From Larimichthys crocea (Eukaryota > Chordata > Actinopteri > Sciaenidae), in NCBI RefSeq assembly GCF_000972845.2, contig NC_040018.1:11815157-11879156 (forward strand): a DNA stretch of 64,000 nt. Reading direction: 5' to 3'. The translations under genes were made by a program, and so were the position numbers. The first letter of the stretch is position 1, and every line of letters begins with the position of its first letter. The notes below the pieces were generated by a model. The model made no database searches. It saw nothing but the letters and a program-made list of their open reading frames with translations, and was not told where the DNA came from. Positions 1-38,470 of the stretch are shown here, piece after piece.

Positions 1-2335
1 GTTGTACAGCAGAATGTTTAGAGCCACTCAGACTTATGATCTGTCAGTGGGACAGTCTGTAATCCAGGAAAGTATGGAGCTCACTAGCACCAAGACGGTC
101 TAATCCCACATGAAACCTGCTGCTAAAGCTGTAGTCTTTAGTTGTGGTCTCCTCCATTCAAAATCCTGCTAGTTTTTTATTTTAGCCATTCTAATAAGGA
201 CTGATTTACATGTAGGAGACCAGGTAATTATTATTAACAAGTTATGTGTGTGTGTAGAAATGTTTTGATCACAGTTAAAAGTGACAATAAATCTTGAGCA
301 AAATAATATTCCCAGTGAGCAGCTCACATGATTGAAGTGGACTTGGTTTCACTGCTGTTTTTGATTAGGTTAAAAACACTAATGATTGCCTGGTTCTATC
401 CACAGCTCACTGGCTGCCAATTCTGGCCTTTAGGTTAAATCATCTGTCAGGCACTTGACAACTTCCACAGAGTTAAACAAACTGAGGCCGACCGCTGTAA
501 TTTAAAGTGTTCCTGATCATTTCTTTGACCTTTTTTTATTTTAATGATTTTAAACAACAAACGAGTCAGAGCTGCTGAGGAGCTCTCTAAACTGGAAGGA
601 AATGAGAAGATAATTCAGCTTTAACCAAGCGTTACATCAGATTACTGAGATTACTGAGGGATATGTTTTGGACACGACTTGCAGTTGTTTGTATTATTTT
701 TCAATATTTGTAGCAGATTTACGGTAACAATTTAAATTATACTTCATTTTCTTTTTAGTGGTGAAATAAATTTTAGTCATCTCACGGACTGAGTTGGCCA
801 GAGTTACTGTGTTTGTACTGTTAAACATCTTTGTACGCCAGTAGAACAAATAGGAAGAAATAAGTGTAGACTATAGTCAGGATGTTGAAGTTGGAAGATG
901 CAGTGAGTCTTTCTCTTCTTCTCTTGCAAACGCTGTCTCTTCTTCCCCTGCTCATAAAAATTCCTGCAGGCGCTGGGAGAGGGTGGAGGGTGGTGGGACG
1001 GGCCCTCGGGCCAACACAGTTTGCTTTCTGCCTCCTTCGGTCAGAAAAGAAACTTTCATCACCGGCTGATTTATGGGCCGTTGGGAATCCCCCCTGAGAT
1101 TAGAAAGTCTTTTTGGATTCTCCTCACTTCGTCTATAAAAATAAACGCTGTTTTTGTGTTGTTGTAAATCTCCCAAGCTCCATCTCATACTCAGACATGG
1201 AAGATTTGGGCAATGGTCACATGTTCACGTACCACTTAAGAGCGACTTTAGTAGTACGTGTGTTTGTGTTTAACATAGGATACACATTTGCCAGTAATTC
1301 ACACTGAAGCATTGTAATAAGAAAATGAGACAGGAATATACGTCATTGCTTTAGACACAAACTCTCAAATATTCACATAATCTACACTGGAATTGTGGGT
1401 CATTGAAGAGCTGGTGGGCTGGAATCGGGTCAGTGTAACAGGGTGCCTCCTGGCAAGAGACAGTGTTGTTTGCAGCTTCATTAACTCTTATAGGGTTCTC
1501 TCGCCTCTGAACTGTCCCTTGAAGTTGCCTAATAGGGGCCTGCAGGAGGCAAAGAGGCTAGACGCATATGTCACGGTCAGTAGCACTATTCCAGATTGAT
1601 CAATTCATTCTAACTTTTACGTTTTGCTCTATGAAAAGTGAAGAAGAGGTCATGAACGCGATAGAATTTTCAGGTTTGTTGAATTGATTTGTTTGATTTG
1701 AATGTCCACGTATTCTCTTTCATCTCTGCAGTTTGGGCCAACACAATGTGAAGTGAACCTCGAATGAGGAATGTTTGAGTTTGGTGTTCCAGCAGCCAAT
1801 GTGATAACATCAAGTTATGGGTTAAGAGTTCAGTTATCATTAAAGTCTGCTTTTCACATCAGAGATCTGTTGGAGTAAAACAGACACAGTCAAAAGAGAT
1901 TTTTCAAGAGCTTCAGAAGAAAAGTTGTTGAAGAGACTGGAGAGGGTTGCAAAATGGTCTTTTAAGACTTGGACCGCAGTGGAAAAATCTGGATTTCACA
2001 GTTATGACTTCACACTGATGTGTTATCTTCTATCATGTAATGTCCATATCATGTAATAAAAATACCAAAACTGTGTTATAAGCAATAACAACATGCCAGG
2101 AGTTTACAGTTTAATGCTTTCTTTTTCCACGTTGGTACACGGAAAGTACAATTATTCGGTGTTACTTTTTTATTGATTTCCATTGTGGTGACAATAACAG
2201 ATGACGGTTCATACAACTCCACACAGTATGTTCTTTGCAAATTTCCAACTCTGCACCTCTGTATTGTTTAGATCTTTAACGTGAATATCTTTAAACGTTG
2301 TATAGAGAGTTGACTTCTGTTCCATTTTTATACAG
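1..2335. other. ext2 intron (5' end outside the window)
   Basis: This is AT-rich intronic DNA upstream of the first visible ext2 exon. I searched for the preceding EXT2 exon and did not see it. Short ORFs here look random, and no repeat stands out. Confidence 0.7.
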
Positions 2336-11112
<8,777 letters not shown>

Positions 11113-11283
11113 CCAGCACGTAACAGATGTTTGGACCTCGTCACGGCCTCAACAACTCAACATTTGTCACCGTTATCATCTTTTATATCGGAACGTCAAC
11201 ATTCAGACTAAAGTGGTACATGCTCCTCCTCACTCCAAGTGACTTTTAGTTTTTTTGTAAATTTAATTTAAATTGTACAGGAC

Positions 11284-11289
11284 ATTAAA
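11284..11289 (+). terminator. possible ext2 polyadenylation signal (ATTAAA)
   Basis: ATTAAA lies about 170 nt after the ext2 stop and is the first canonical-type hexamer downstream. AATAAA hexamers further on (13341 and near 13568) could serve a longer 3' UTR. The sequence alone cannot decide which is used. Confidence 0.3.
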
Positions 11290-12166
11290 TTAGTGCTCTG
11301 AAAGACAGAGGACTAGTGCTGAGTGTGATTAGACTGATTTGTTTATTGGACTTAATGTAAAAGATTAGAGTATTACCAATACTTACCAAGACGAATGTTA
11401 CATGAATTCTATTGGACGGTCACCCAGAGTCTGAAGTTTGGTTGACAGGATGACTCATTGGAGGCTTGTGGTTCCGCACTGTTACAGTTTAAGAGCTGGA
11501 AAAAGCTGGAATCAGCATATACAGCGTATATATATATATATTTGTATGTTGCAGCAGTGCTGTGTGATAGTCATAATTTATGATGCTCCGGCTTCAACTT
11601 TCTTTTTCTTTTTTCAAAATCTGACATGGACCTGATTCTTTTAGCCGTGCTGTGTGAAAAGGAACAGTGATCAAAGTTTAATTTACATGATATATAGGAA
11701 ATAATTCAGAGAAATATCTATGTAGCTTTATCTAATGGCTAATTGAATGTGATGAGCACACAGCATGGTGGCTAACAGATGATGTACAGAAAGCGTACGG
11801 CCACATACGGTCTGTTTTACGCAATCAAGATTGGACCAAGCTGGTACCATAAATCTTTTATGTAAAGTGAGTAACTGCTGATTTTAAAATATCGATGCTG
11901 AGCTACTGGAACATCTTGACTTGTGAATTTTTAGACTTTCTGGTTATACTGGGTTTTTTTGTTCATTCATAAAGAAAGCAGTGATGCTCATTGAAGCATC
12001 CACTAAGTCATTTCATGCGTTTATGTGTTTGAACACTACATGAGAGTATGCCTGGGGCTTGACAAACATACTGTATAGTATAGAGACAACTTCCAAACCA
12101 CACTTTTTAAAACAGATGTGTACAAACTGTTGATGCAATCCTTTTTTTATTCTTTTATTATACATG

Positions 12167-12206
<40 letters not shown>

Positions 12207-12207
12207 T
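12167..12207. repeat. (TG)n microsatellite in the ext2 3' region
   Basis: Roughly 20 TG units with one interruption (gttt at about 12177-12180). Confidence 0.9.
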
Positions 12208-14089
12208 ATATTTTTTTGTCCTTTCATCACTACTTGTCCCAGCTTCAGTATTTAGACCAACACAGAGCAGTGCAGTCTTTAAGATGTTAACACTTCCTTT
12301 TCATGTTTTTATTTGCCTTTTTTATTTTTTTTATTTCAGAAGGTCAGTGAAATTGTTTTAAATTTTTGACTGAGTTTATGTATCTAAGTGTACATATATG
12401 ACTTTGTAATACATAACTAAAGACACCCCGTCTCACAGTTTTAATGTCCCTTTTTTTTTTGCAATCTATGTATGAGTTAGTTGGGAAGAAGATGAAGTAA
12501 TACTTTTTCATATCTGTCTTTACTCCAGTCTTGAACCTCAGAGCGTCCGGAGCAGACCCTCCATGACACAGACAATCCACTGCTCCCTCCAGCCTGTCAC
12601 CTGTTGTTAATATACGCTGCCTAATCCACCCTGTTCAATGTCAGCAGTTCAAAAGGGCGCAGTTCGTATTTTTGTCAACTTCAATTAGTGTGACACTCTT
12701 GCGGGTTGTGCGATCTCATTTCAGCACTTTAGTCCCTTCAAAGGGACTGAAATGTGTGGGGATTTGAGAATGTAACTACAGGGATGACACAATATTTTGG
12801 CAGGGTGGTGCAATGCAGTAAGACCCTGCAAATTCAGACAACTTACTCGCAAGTTGTGGCCAACCAGTATGTTTAGTTGATCACTTGAAAGTCCTTTCTT
12901 GAAACTGGGAGCGACTTGAGTGACCTCTAAATACTAATAGGAGAATAGCTGTCTTGATTTTTCTCTGCACTGTGTGGTAACGGTGGTTTCAGAACTCACC
13001 AACATTACCTTGCAAGAAATTCGAACCTTTATATACTGTGGCTTTTTCTGTGTAAACCTTGTCGGGCATGTACGGCATTTCCTAACAAACTGAAAGACAA
13101 ATACTGAATCTGAATAGAAGTGCAATAACTTATTGTACTTTAATCACACACAAAATGTAACACAAGCATTTAAAAAAAAACAGCTTAAAGCCACAAAAAC
13201 TTGAGAAAAAAAAAAACTTTTGAAACTCGTAAGAATTACGTATCGAGAGAAAAACAATGTCAAAACAACTCTGAAAATACAATTTTTACCATGTACCACC
13301 AAATGATAAAAAGTCATACACTCGATAAATTGTCTCACAAAATAAAACATAACATCTAATTAGTAACTTTTCCAAAAGTCTGATAACACTTCAATCCATT
13401 TTGCATGCACAAAAATGTACATGCACACAACAGCACACACATATTTATCATATATTTACTCCTATACTGATTGCCTGACTTCAGTAGTATTAGAAAATGA
13501 GAAAAGTTTTTCAGCATACAGGAGGAAGATCTCGCATTAACAATGCTTCTGTGGAGATGTTTAAGAGAATAAAATACACAGAAAAGAGTGAAAACTGTGA
13601 GCATGTATTGTGTAAACCTGAGCTACTGAAGGCCAGTATGTCAGTGCGCACTGAGCAGAGGAACAGTCTACAATAAACCAACTAGAAGACAGACGGCCCT
13701 GTCTGTCCTGACACACTATACTGCCGTCCACAGCCTCCACATGGCTCAGCGTTAGTTAATTAAAAAGCCTTCCTGGGTTGGCCGTGCGGCTGTCTCTCAG
13801 ACCCTGCGATGGGGGGCTGCAGCTTAGAGCCAGTGGACATCGTGGAAGTGAGCAAAGGGAGAGGCGCAGTGCAATGTGTGTGTGTGTGTGTCTAGAGGTG
13901 GGTCATGAGGAGGGGAGGTGGGGGGGTGAATCTTTGAAAGCAGAGCCATGACAGCTGAGGGGGAAGCATGTGTGAGGCATGTTTGTTTTGCATTTACCCC
14001 CTGAGCGCAGCTGTGTGCACTGTCCTTTTCCCAGAACACCGGAACACAGCAGACGCCCTCACGGCTCGCCCTCCGTCCAACCCCTCAGC

Positions 14090-14240
14090 TAGAGCGCAGG
14101 GGGCCCCCAATGTCCACATTTGCAAGGAGACCCTCATAATTTTGAGATATGCGCTCTGTAGTCAGGATTATGCATATGCCTTGGATTTGTGCTGAAGAGT
14201 AAAACCGGATGTAATTTTGCAAGACTCCAGGGTGATCTGC
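14090..14240. promoter_or_regulatory. candidate conserved non-coding element downstream of alx4
   Basis: A complex, non-repetitive stretch with homeodomain- and POU-like words (ctcataattttgag, gattatgcatatgcc). It sits 2.6 kb beyond the alx4 stop. It is called only from composition and motif content; no conservation was measured. Confidence 0.2.
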
Positions 14241-16686
14241 TCTGCTGACAGGTTATAGCTTACACCCTGATTCTCTTACCTGCCCAGAAGGACGGTGAAT
14301 GTGGTTCAGCTTAGAGAATTAGCAATGGTTACTCTGCCTGAAGGTGTACTACAAGGTATCGGGTTTGTTTTTCAAACCACGAAAGCTTTTGTTATGCTTC
14401 AAGCCTAAATCAAGGCATTGGAAACAAAGGAAGAGCATGCATAACCTCATTGGTAAACCCTCATCTACTATTTCTGTCACTGGTGGAGGCAGTCACCAGG
14501 GGAAAACGAGTTTTACAATGCGAAGATTTGAATGATACGAGGACATGAATGTTGGTTTTGAATGAAGGTTATGATCTGGACACAGAGCGTGGGGCTTATT
14601 TCTGGCTGGTTCTCCTTCTCTTCTTTTTCCACAGAGAGAGACACAAACATATTGTTCCAAGCCTAGATAGATGCAAACAGGGAGTGGAAACAAGGAACAA
14701 GATTACTGACGGTGCTTTAACCGGACAGGTCCTGCTCAGATATCATGCCAAAAAAACTAGTGGGGCTGCAAAACAAAAACTTGACCCACAACTCCATCCT
14801 GTAACTTGGGACACTATCTGCGTTGTCATTGTGCCTTCTGCTACACAATACACAACGCAACTATTTTTATGTGTTGACATGACAGGATTAACCTGTTTGT
14901 GGTTAACATTTGCTGTTGAGCCCATGTCCTCTCAAAGTTCCCATCACGGACAGTGATGCACACTAACTATAGAGTGAACATCCCAGGTTTTCGGAGTCAG
15001 TTGTTGTACAGTCATTTCATTAAACACCACTTGTAGAATTAAACACCATGCGTTATAAATTATAATAATCAAGGTTTTAGATTTTGATCACAAGATCACA
15101 TGAAAATGCAGGACACAGTTGATATTGCACTTTAACGGTGCAAATTCACAAATTTTTAACTAATCAAATTACCAAAAACAACTGAATCTGGGAGTCTGTG
15201 TCTCTGAATAAAGCTTTGCTAGTACATCATCTGTAACATCATTCCCAAAGAAGACTCTTCCTGTTGCCTCACTGACTAAAAACACAGTTATCCAAAATAA
15301 TTAAGATATGTTAGATGTGTAAAAACAGGACTTCGCTGTCTAGATGGAGGACGAGTTGTCCAAGATGCCACATCCAGCTCGAGATGCGAGAATCTGTGTA
15401 ATTCTGTGTAACAAACCATCTGAGTCTCGTTTTCATTCAGCTGAGATGTATATAGCCAAAAGGCAATGCAGTTTAATCTGCATTGATGTGATGGATGGTT
15501 TCCTTGGTTTGGTTTTGACAGAAATAATGAGAACAAGAGAATGAAATACAAAAACACTTATGCTGCCTCATGACCATTTACTGGTCGGCTATGTCAGCCA
15601 AACATAGCCATGTTAAAATCCGGAAAAAAAAGCTGTTGAACACTGACATCCTTTCAGTGTTTAAGAGTGTCAACACACTGTGAAATCTCCACCAGCCTCC
15701 TCTGTTTCAAAGGTCCCTGCTGCTGGTTTTGCTGTTATTTCTGGCCAAATGACTGACTAGTAGGCACTTCTCTCTCTAGAACTCCTGAGACTGGAAATGC
15801 AAGGGGGCACAGTCATGTCCACTCAGAGTCTGTCCTCCTTGAAAACAGAGCTGGCTCTGTTTGGAGGCTGGCGCTCCCAGGCTCTTCAGCCCTGAGAGCA
15901 GCAGGCCTGCTGTGCCCCTCTCATACTCCCACACACCACTTCCTCCTCCATCCCTTCCTCCCTCTGACCATCAGCAGGCTCGGAGTCAGTGTGGCAGGTG
16001 GATCTCTCACCCTGACCGCACTAAAGCAAACCACATTTCGTCTGTTTGACTTGTAAATGCTAGAGCCACTTCAAACTTCTTTTTTTTTTTTTTTTAGCAA
16101 CTGAAATGTTTGTGTTGAATCTGAGAAGCTTCATAATGCATCAGATATGCTGGATATAAACAGTTTTCTGTAGCATAGGCGCAGTGCGATCGAACACACT
16201 TCTGGGTGTGCTAAGGCTGATAATGATTACCTTATAAAAATATGTACATGACATATAACAACTAAACTTGAATTTCAGGTTTTTTTAAGGATGCTTGCAT
16301 GACTGGAGAGAAAAAAAAACCAATAACACTCAAAATTTAAATAATAAGGTAGGAGTAAAACAGCACCTGAACAGAGAACTACAATGACGCTAAAAGCACT
16401 GTACAAACAGAATTTCCTGTATTTTTAGCAAATAAGTGCATGGATTTGTCTGAAATTATTAAACATTTTCCTTCGCCTAGCATCACCACTACACTGCAAC
16501 TCATCTTATACAGTACAGCATCACCTCCCACTAAGCTTTCCACAAAGCTCACTCTCTCTCACTGTGGTTGCTTTCTCCCACCAGAGGCGCTGAGAAACAT
16601 GGCAGTGCCACGCCACTTATCTCGCCAAATCTCTTGTTGTTTTCTCTTTGAGTAATCTTCACCCATCCGTGTATTTGCATATTTAA

Positions 16687-16692
16687 TTTATT
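16687..16692 (-). terminator. possible alx4 polyadenylation signal (AATAAA on - strand)
   Basis: TTTATT on the + strand reads AATAAA in alx4 orientation, about 130 nt past the stop codon. ALX4 transcripts in mammals have longer 3' UTRs, so a distal site may be used instead or as well. Confidence 0.35.
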
Positions 16693-16821
16693 GCAACATT
16701 TATGAAGGTAGTCACTGTTGCCTTAAGAGTTTTTAATCATAGTGCCCCCTCACTCCATTCTGGGTTTCTGTAGACATTTCAGGGGGTCAACAAAGTCCCC
16801 CATCCAGCAGGTATCAACACA

Positions 16822-33948
<17,127 letters not shown>

Positions 33949-33986
33949 GCCTTAAAAAAGAGTCAAGGGGAGAAAATGACCAAACT

Positions 33987-34039
<53 letters not shown>

Positions 34040-34640
34040 AAGGGAAGCGCAGTCACCCCCTCCTCTCTCTCTCTACCTCATACAGATGAACACACACACA
34101 CACACATGTACGCAGAGACTGTAGCGCACACCAGACCGCAGCTGGGTTTGGTTATAAAACGATTCAGATCTTTTCCAGGAACCACTGTCGTTGACCAAAC
34201 ACTCCAAACTCCCCCTCAGGTTTGAAGAGAGTTACACAAACCCTGTCTTTCCTCAGAGGATGGGACCCAGATCTCCTGGTTTCAAGACCTCTCCCAAGCG
34301 ATTATGCTGATGACATGAACGAGTTAGGTCGCTTATTAGCTGGAAAAAAAAGGGGGAGAAAAAATGCAAAATAAGGGGCGGGGGGCTTTAACACATGACA
34401 TTAATGCAGTTTGGATATGAATATAGAGCATGAGTGATGGCACTGGAGCGGAGAGGGCACAATTTTACGCTGAATTCGCAATGGTTCATGAAGGGCTAAT
34501 CATCCATACTCAGCCGATTGTGTTCCTGGAGACAGAGCTGTGGTCTCACTAAGTCAGTTAATAAGATAATTTTAATATCTTAATTATTATTTGAAACTGA
34601 TTTTAGAGTCACTTCTATCTTCATTATTTATTTTTAGCAT
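33949..34640 (-). promoter_or_regulatory. alx4 5' UTR and proximal promoter region
   Basis: Sequence directly upstream of the alx4 start. In gene orientation it carries a TAA two codons before ATG and a (GA)n tract about 43 nt upstream of the ATG. Further up are AT-rich blocks, including TAAGATA-7 nt-TATCTTA at 34562-34582. No TATA box in the alx4 orientation was found and the transcription start was not located. Confidence 0.5.
33991..34034. repeat. (TC)n / (GA)n microsatellite upstream of the alx4 ATG
   Basis: Twenty-two uninterrupted TC units on +, read as GA in alx4 orientation. It starts 43 nt upstream of the start codon, so it is probably in the 5' UTR or core promoter. Confidence 0.93.
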
Positions 34641-37540
34641 AAAGACATTTTCATCCGTCGCGAAAAGCGTCTAAGAGAAGGGTTAGGGTTCAAATATAAA
34701 CATAAATATATAAATTTATGTTGAAATAAAAAGGCTGCTCAGAATATAAAATAATAATGTTGCTGAAATATTATGTGCATTAGCATCGAGGCTTATTATA
34801 TCCTTCAGACTGCATCATTTAAACGATTTGGGTATTTATCCGGATCTTTTGTTTTTCCTACAGATTTATTTTATATGTGTGTAAAATTAGATGAATTATA
34901 ATTGGTGCATCCGCCTGTTGTCTTTATGTATTACTCGATTGTTAATTCATAATTTCAAAATTCTGTTCTCATACGCGTGAATAAAAGGCCGACTGATCTG
35001 TAAGACTGGGAAAAGGTGAAGTGAATTCTTGTGTCACTCTTTGCTAAATCCCTCAGCAACAGCAACACAAATCCTTAAAAAATGATAAAGACTTCAAAAC
35101 AATGCAGTTCAGTGGAGTCAAATTGAATTCAGTTTAGTGTTCTGAGTAATTCACCTGTTTTTTGTTTGCTTCCAAAAGCAATGCCCTGTCAGTAAAATTA
35201 AAGAAGACATACAAAACAAGACAAGTCCTAAATCAAGGATGCTATAAAAGACAAACTATGCACACAATAAAACACTCTCCCCTCTACAGTGGAAAAGCCA
35301 GAACAGATTCATGTGAATTATTTCGGCATTGTTATAAAATATGCTGCAGCCACTCATTTGACAATTAGAGGTATCATGAAATTTACTCATTTTACTGAAT
35401 TGTTTACAGTCATGCACAAGATGCTATAGTGAGGTCAGAATACCACAGTTTATTTGTTTATAAATTACCCAGTAATTTATAACAGGCAGCCTAAATTCAC
35501 CATTTTTTTTTTAATTTGAAAGAGGGAATATCATGCTGTAATCACACAGTAATTTATCTTTTAAGTGAAGCATTGAGATCTGTAAATACATATTTAACCC
35601 AAGGTGATTTTGAATTAAAAAAAAGACAAAATAAGAGATAAACAGCACACACTTTGGTCCATCCTCTGCAGCAGGTGTGCAGCTGTACAACAGTACAATA
35701 GCTGAGCTTAAAAGTCAGCAGCAGAAACAGTGACAGGCTCAAAGCTATAGAAGTTATAGTGTGCATATACACACAAACATATTCATAAAGCCATGCACAC
35801 ATGGCGCACACATGCAACATATACAAGCACGTGTGTGAGAGAGAAAGAGGGGGGAAAAAAAAGCAGGCAACGGAGAGAAAGAGGAGTAGAAATCTGCCCC
35901 ATTTACACGATTGGATTTCAAATAAAGTCCATCAGGCTGAAAGGTGTCCCTACTTGTGCGTCTGGTGCAATGTTCATGCTCTGAAAAAAAATAATAAACT
36001 GGCTCACGCTCAACTGTAAACCGACTGTCTCAAGGGGGGAAGATGAAATGACTTTACAGCAGTTAATGTTTCATCTAATACAGTCAAACAAATATCTAAT
36101 TGCTTTGAACTCTCTCCTCATATGTCAGCAGCATGATTTATGGCAGTGAACCAGACTTAATGATTGCTTAGCCAAATTTTCAACCTGCTGGGACTGTATA
36201 CTTGAGTCTGTGCTATTCTTAGCAGCGAATGAATGTTAGGTAATACAATAATGTAACAGCTACACAGATTTACCTATTCAACGAGTGGGTTACTCTCATG
36301 TTTTCTATAACTCAAAACCAATAACGCTTTATGTTTGCAGCATTTTTCTGCTGGATATTTTATTTAGTTCAGCACCAGGCACCAGAACTGAAAGGTCATT
36401 ATTTAATCATTTTATAGACAGAAAATTGTTTGTGTGGTCACGAGTGAGAAGCACAATGGTCCCCGGCAGGAATCTGAAATTCTATATGTGCCTGAATATT
36501 GTCAAATCTGTTTTTATCTAGCTCCAGGAAGTCTGCAACCACTGTAAATAAAGATGAATATAGTGTGTTTTATATTTCTATTGGCATGTTTAGAGTGTGG
36601 TTCATGCCTTAGCCGCAAGCATTATTTGATCTCCTCTCATTTCACAGGGAAAAGTGTCCCCAGTTTTGCTAAATGTAATTGTTTTGTTATCAGAGCCATG
36701 CACAGGCTCTCCTTTTCTTTTTTTTTTATAGCTCGCGATGATCAGAGAGTGTTCTTCACTTGTGAAAAATTATTTACATGTCAGTTTTCTGGCACAGCGA
36801 GTGAAAGTTTCCCCTCGACAGTAGGCCCACCTGCAGTAGGAGCACACACATGTGTACACACACACACACACTAAGTGCATTCATGCAAGCGTACAAAGAA
36901 AAAGAAAAAAAAAAGCACTGCAGTCATATTTTACTTACAGAAACACAAGATTCAGTAGTTTCAGGAGTAGTAACATTAAGCCGATTTCCTTTGGAAACGA
37001 GTCACCATCGGTGGCACACGTTCAATATTTAAATTCACTGAGTGCAGTCATTAAAAGTCAAATAAAATCATACATCTGATTTGAGTGTCTTATTTGTCCT
37101 GTGTAGAGACAACTGGTCTAAATCTGCCAGTTTATAAGGACCATATGATAACAGTCCCCTAGATGAAAAAAAGATTATATTCATTATATATTTTATTGTT
37201 TTATAATACAAATTTATACATTGGCAGCAGAAAGACAAATTGCAGGGGAGCGGGACTAATGTATTCATTACTTATGCATTTATATATGAGTAAATTATCC
37301 ATGATATTCAGTACTTTTGCTTTTTTTTTTTTACTCTCACAATTCAGCGCTTAAGTTTCCCAGTTCAGTGAGGAAAAAAAAGGGATTTATTGTTACGATT
37401 ACTGTGAAATCCACCCCTGTTGTTCATTACATGCTCTCTATACACACTATTTAGAAAACTCTGGTTAGAGCACACAATAGATAGGGTCAATAAGTGTGAA
37501 GGAAGTTTTCAGGAAGAGAAAATGTCAGCAGACAGTCGGC
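34641..37540. other. gene-free region upstream of alx4
   Basis: AT-rich DNA with a (CA)n tract at 36856-36871. The stretch at 36050-36200 (tctaattgctttgaactctc, acttaatgattgcttagcc) has enhancer-like texture. No coding feature is supported. Confidence 0.6.
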
Positions 37541-37879
37541 AGCCTTTTCTTAAATATTTCTTATTGCCGGATACTTCTAAACTAAGAGTCTATTGACTCA
37601 CAGCCATGACTAATTTTTTAGGAAGCCCTGTGCAATTATGTTTTATTCTCTGAATTTTCCTCTCTCGGTGAAATACATAAAGACATTGTCCTAATGGCAC
37701 AATGAGTAAGACTGTTGTCACAGTCAGTGACCTTGAAATGCCCCTTTAGTGTGTGCTGTTTTCACATGCCTTGTTCCATTAATCGGACTTGCAAGATATT
37801 TGCAAATGTGGGGGGTTAAAAGAAAACACAAGGACACGGAAGAGACATGAGCCCACATCCTCACTGCACTGACAACATT

Positions 37880-38470
37880 AAACTTTAGCCTCTCCAGTTT
37901 GGCTTTAGCCTGTGGCAAAGTAACTTGATTGAGGCCTTTGATGGGCATTAATACACCGTGGAGAGACGGCTTTGTTCGGGGATGGAAATGAACATAAAAC
38001 GGAAAGCGGAAAAGGAAGGAGAGAGGCCCACAAGCTGATCTTATTTAATTTCACATAAAAGAGACATTCCATCTTCACAGAGCCTGTTTGGGCATCTCAG
38101 TGTACGCAAACCCAGACTTTCTCAACATGCTGGGGGATCATATGCGGCGTATGCACACAGCAGAGGCTTGTTGAGCTTTTATGCAAACCAAAACAGCACA
38201 GTCTGGGCCATTTTGAACACATCACACATGGCAGCAAAAACATAAGATTGGAAGAACATTTCAGTGGCACTGGCCAGATCAGGAATGTTTTGAGCCGCTA
38301 CCTGGCATAATGATGGGCTGCCCAACCCAAAGGCAAGACATCTGCAATTAGTCTCCACCACATTCTCTGACTTTTACAGTGTAAAGAATGAGCCAAACTC
38401 TGCCCAAGTGTTTCATCTTTGTGGCATGCAAATGTCTGCAGTGTATCTGACTAAATCAAAGATTGCCCTC
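37880..38470. promoter_or_regulatory. candidate conserved non-coding element with an octamer
   Basis: About 600 bp of complex sequence free of simple repeats, with a perfect octamer ATGCAAAT at 38426-38433, gggcattaatacaccg and tctgcaattagtctcc. It lies 4 kb upstream of alx4 in a gene desert. An enhancer role is inference; conservation was not measured. Confidence 0.3.

Larger units (their letters stand above)
11113..16821. other. convergent intergenic region between ext2 and alx4
   Basis: These 5.7 kb contain the 3' UTRs of both genes and no further coding exon that I can support. Microsatellites include (TA)n near 11526-11541, (TG)n at 12167-12207 and (GT)n at 13875-13891, plus a 15-16 base T run near 16080-16095. 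More complex stretches around 13690-13860 and 14090-14240 could be regulatory, but only alignment would show it. Confidence 0.6.

Noticed and set aside
34153..34159. TATAAAA on the + strand upstream of alx4
   Set aside because: Wrong orientation for alx4 and no + strand transcript unit is visible nearby.
34562..34582. TAAGATA/TATCTTA inverted repeat
   Set aside because: Seven-bp arms in very AT-rich DNA occur often by chance; noted only within the promoter entry.
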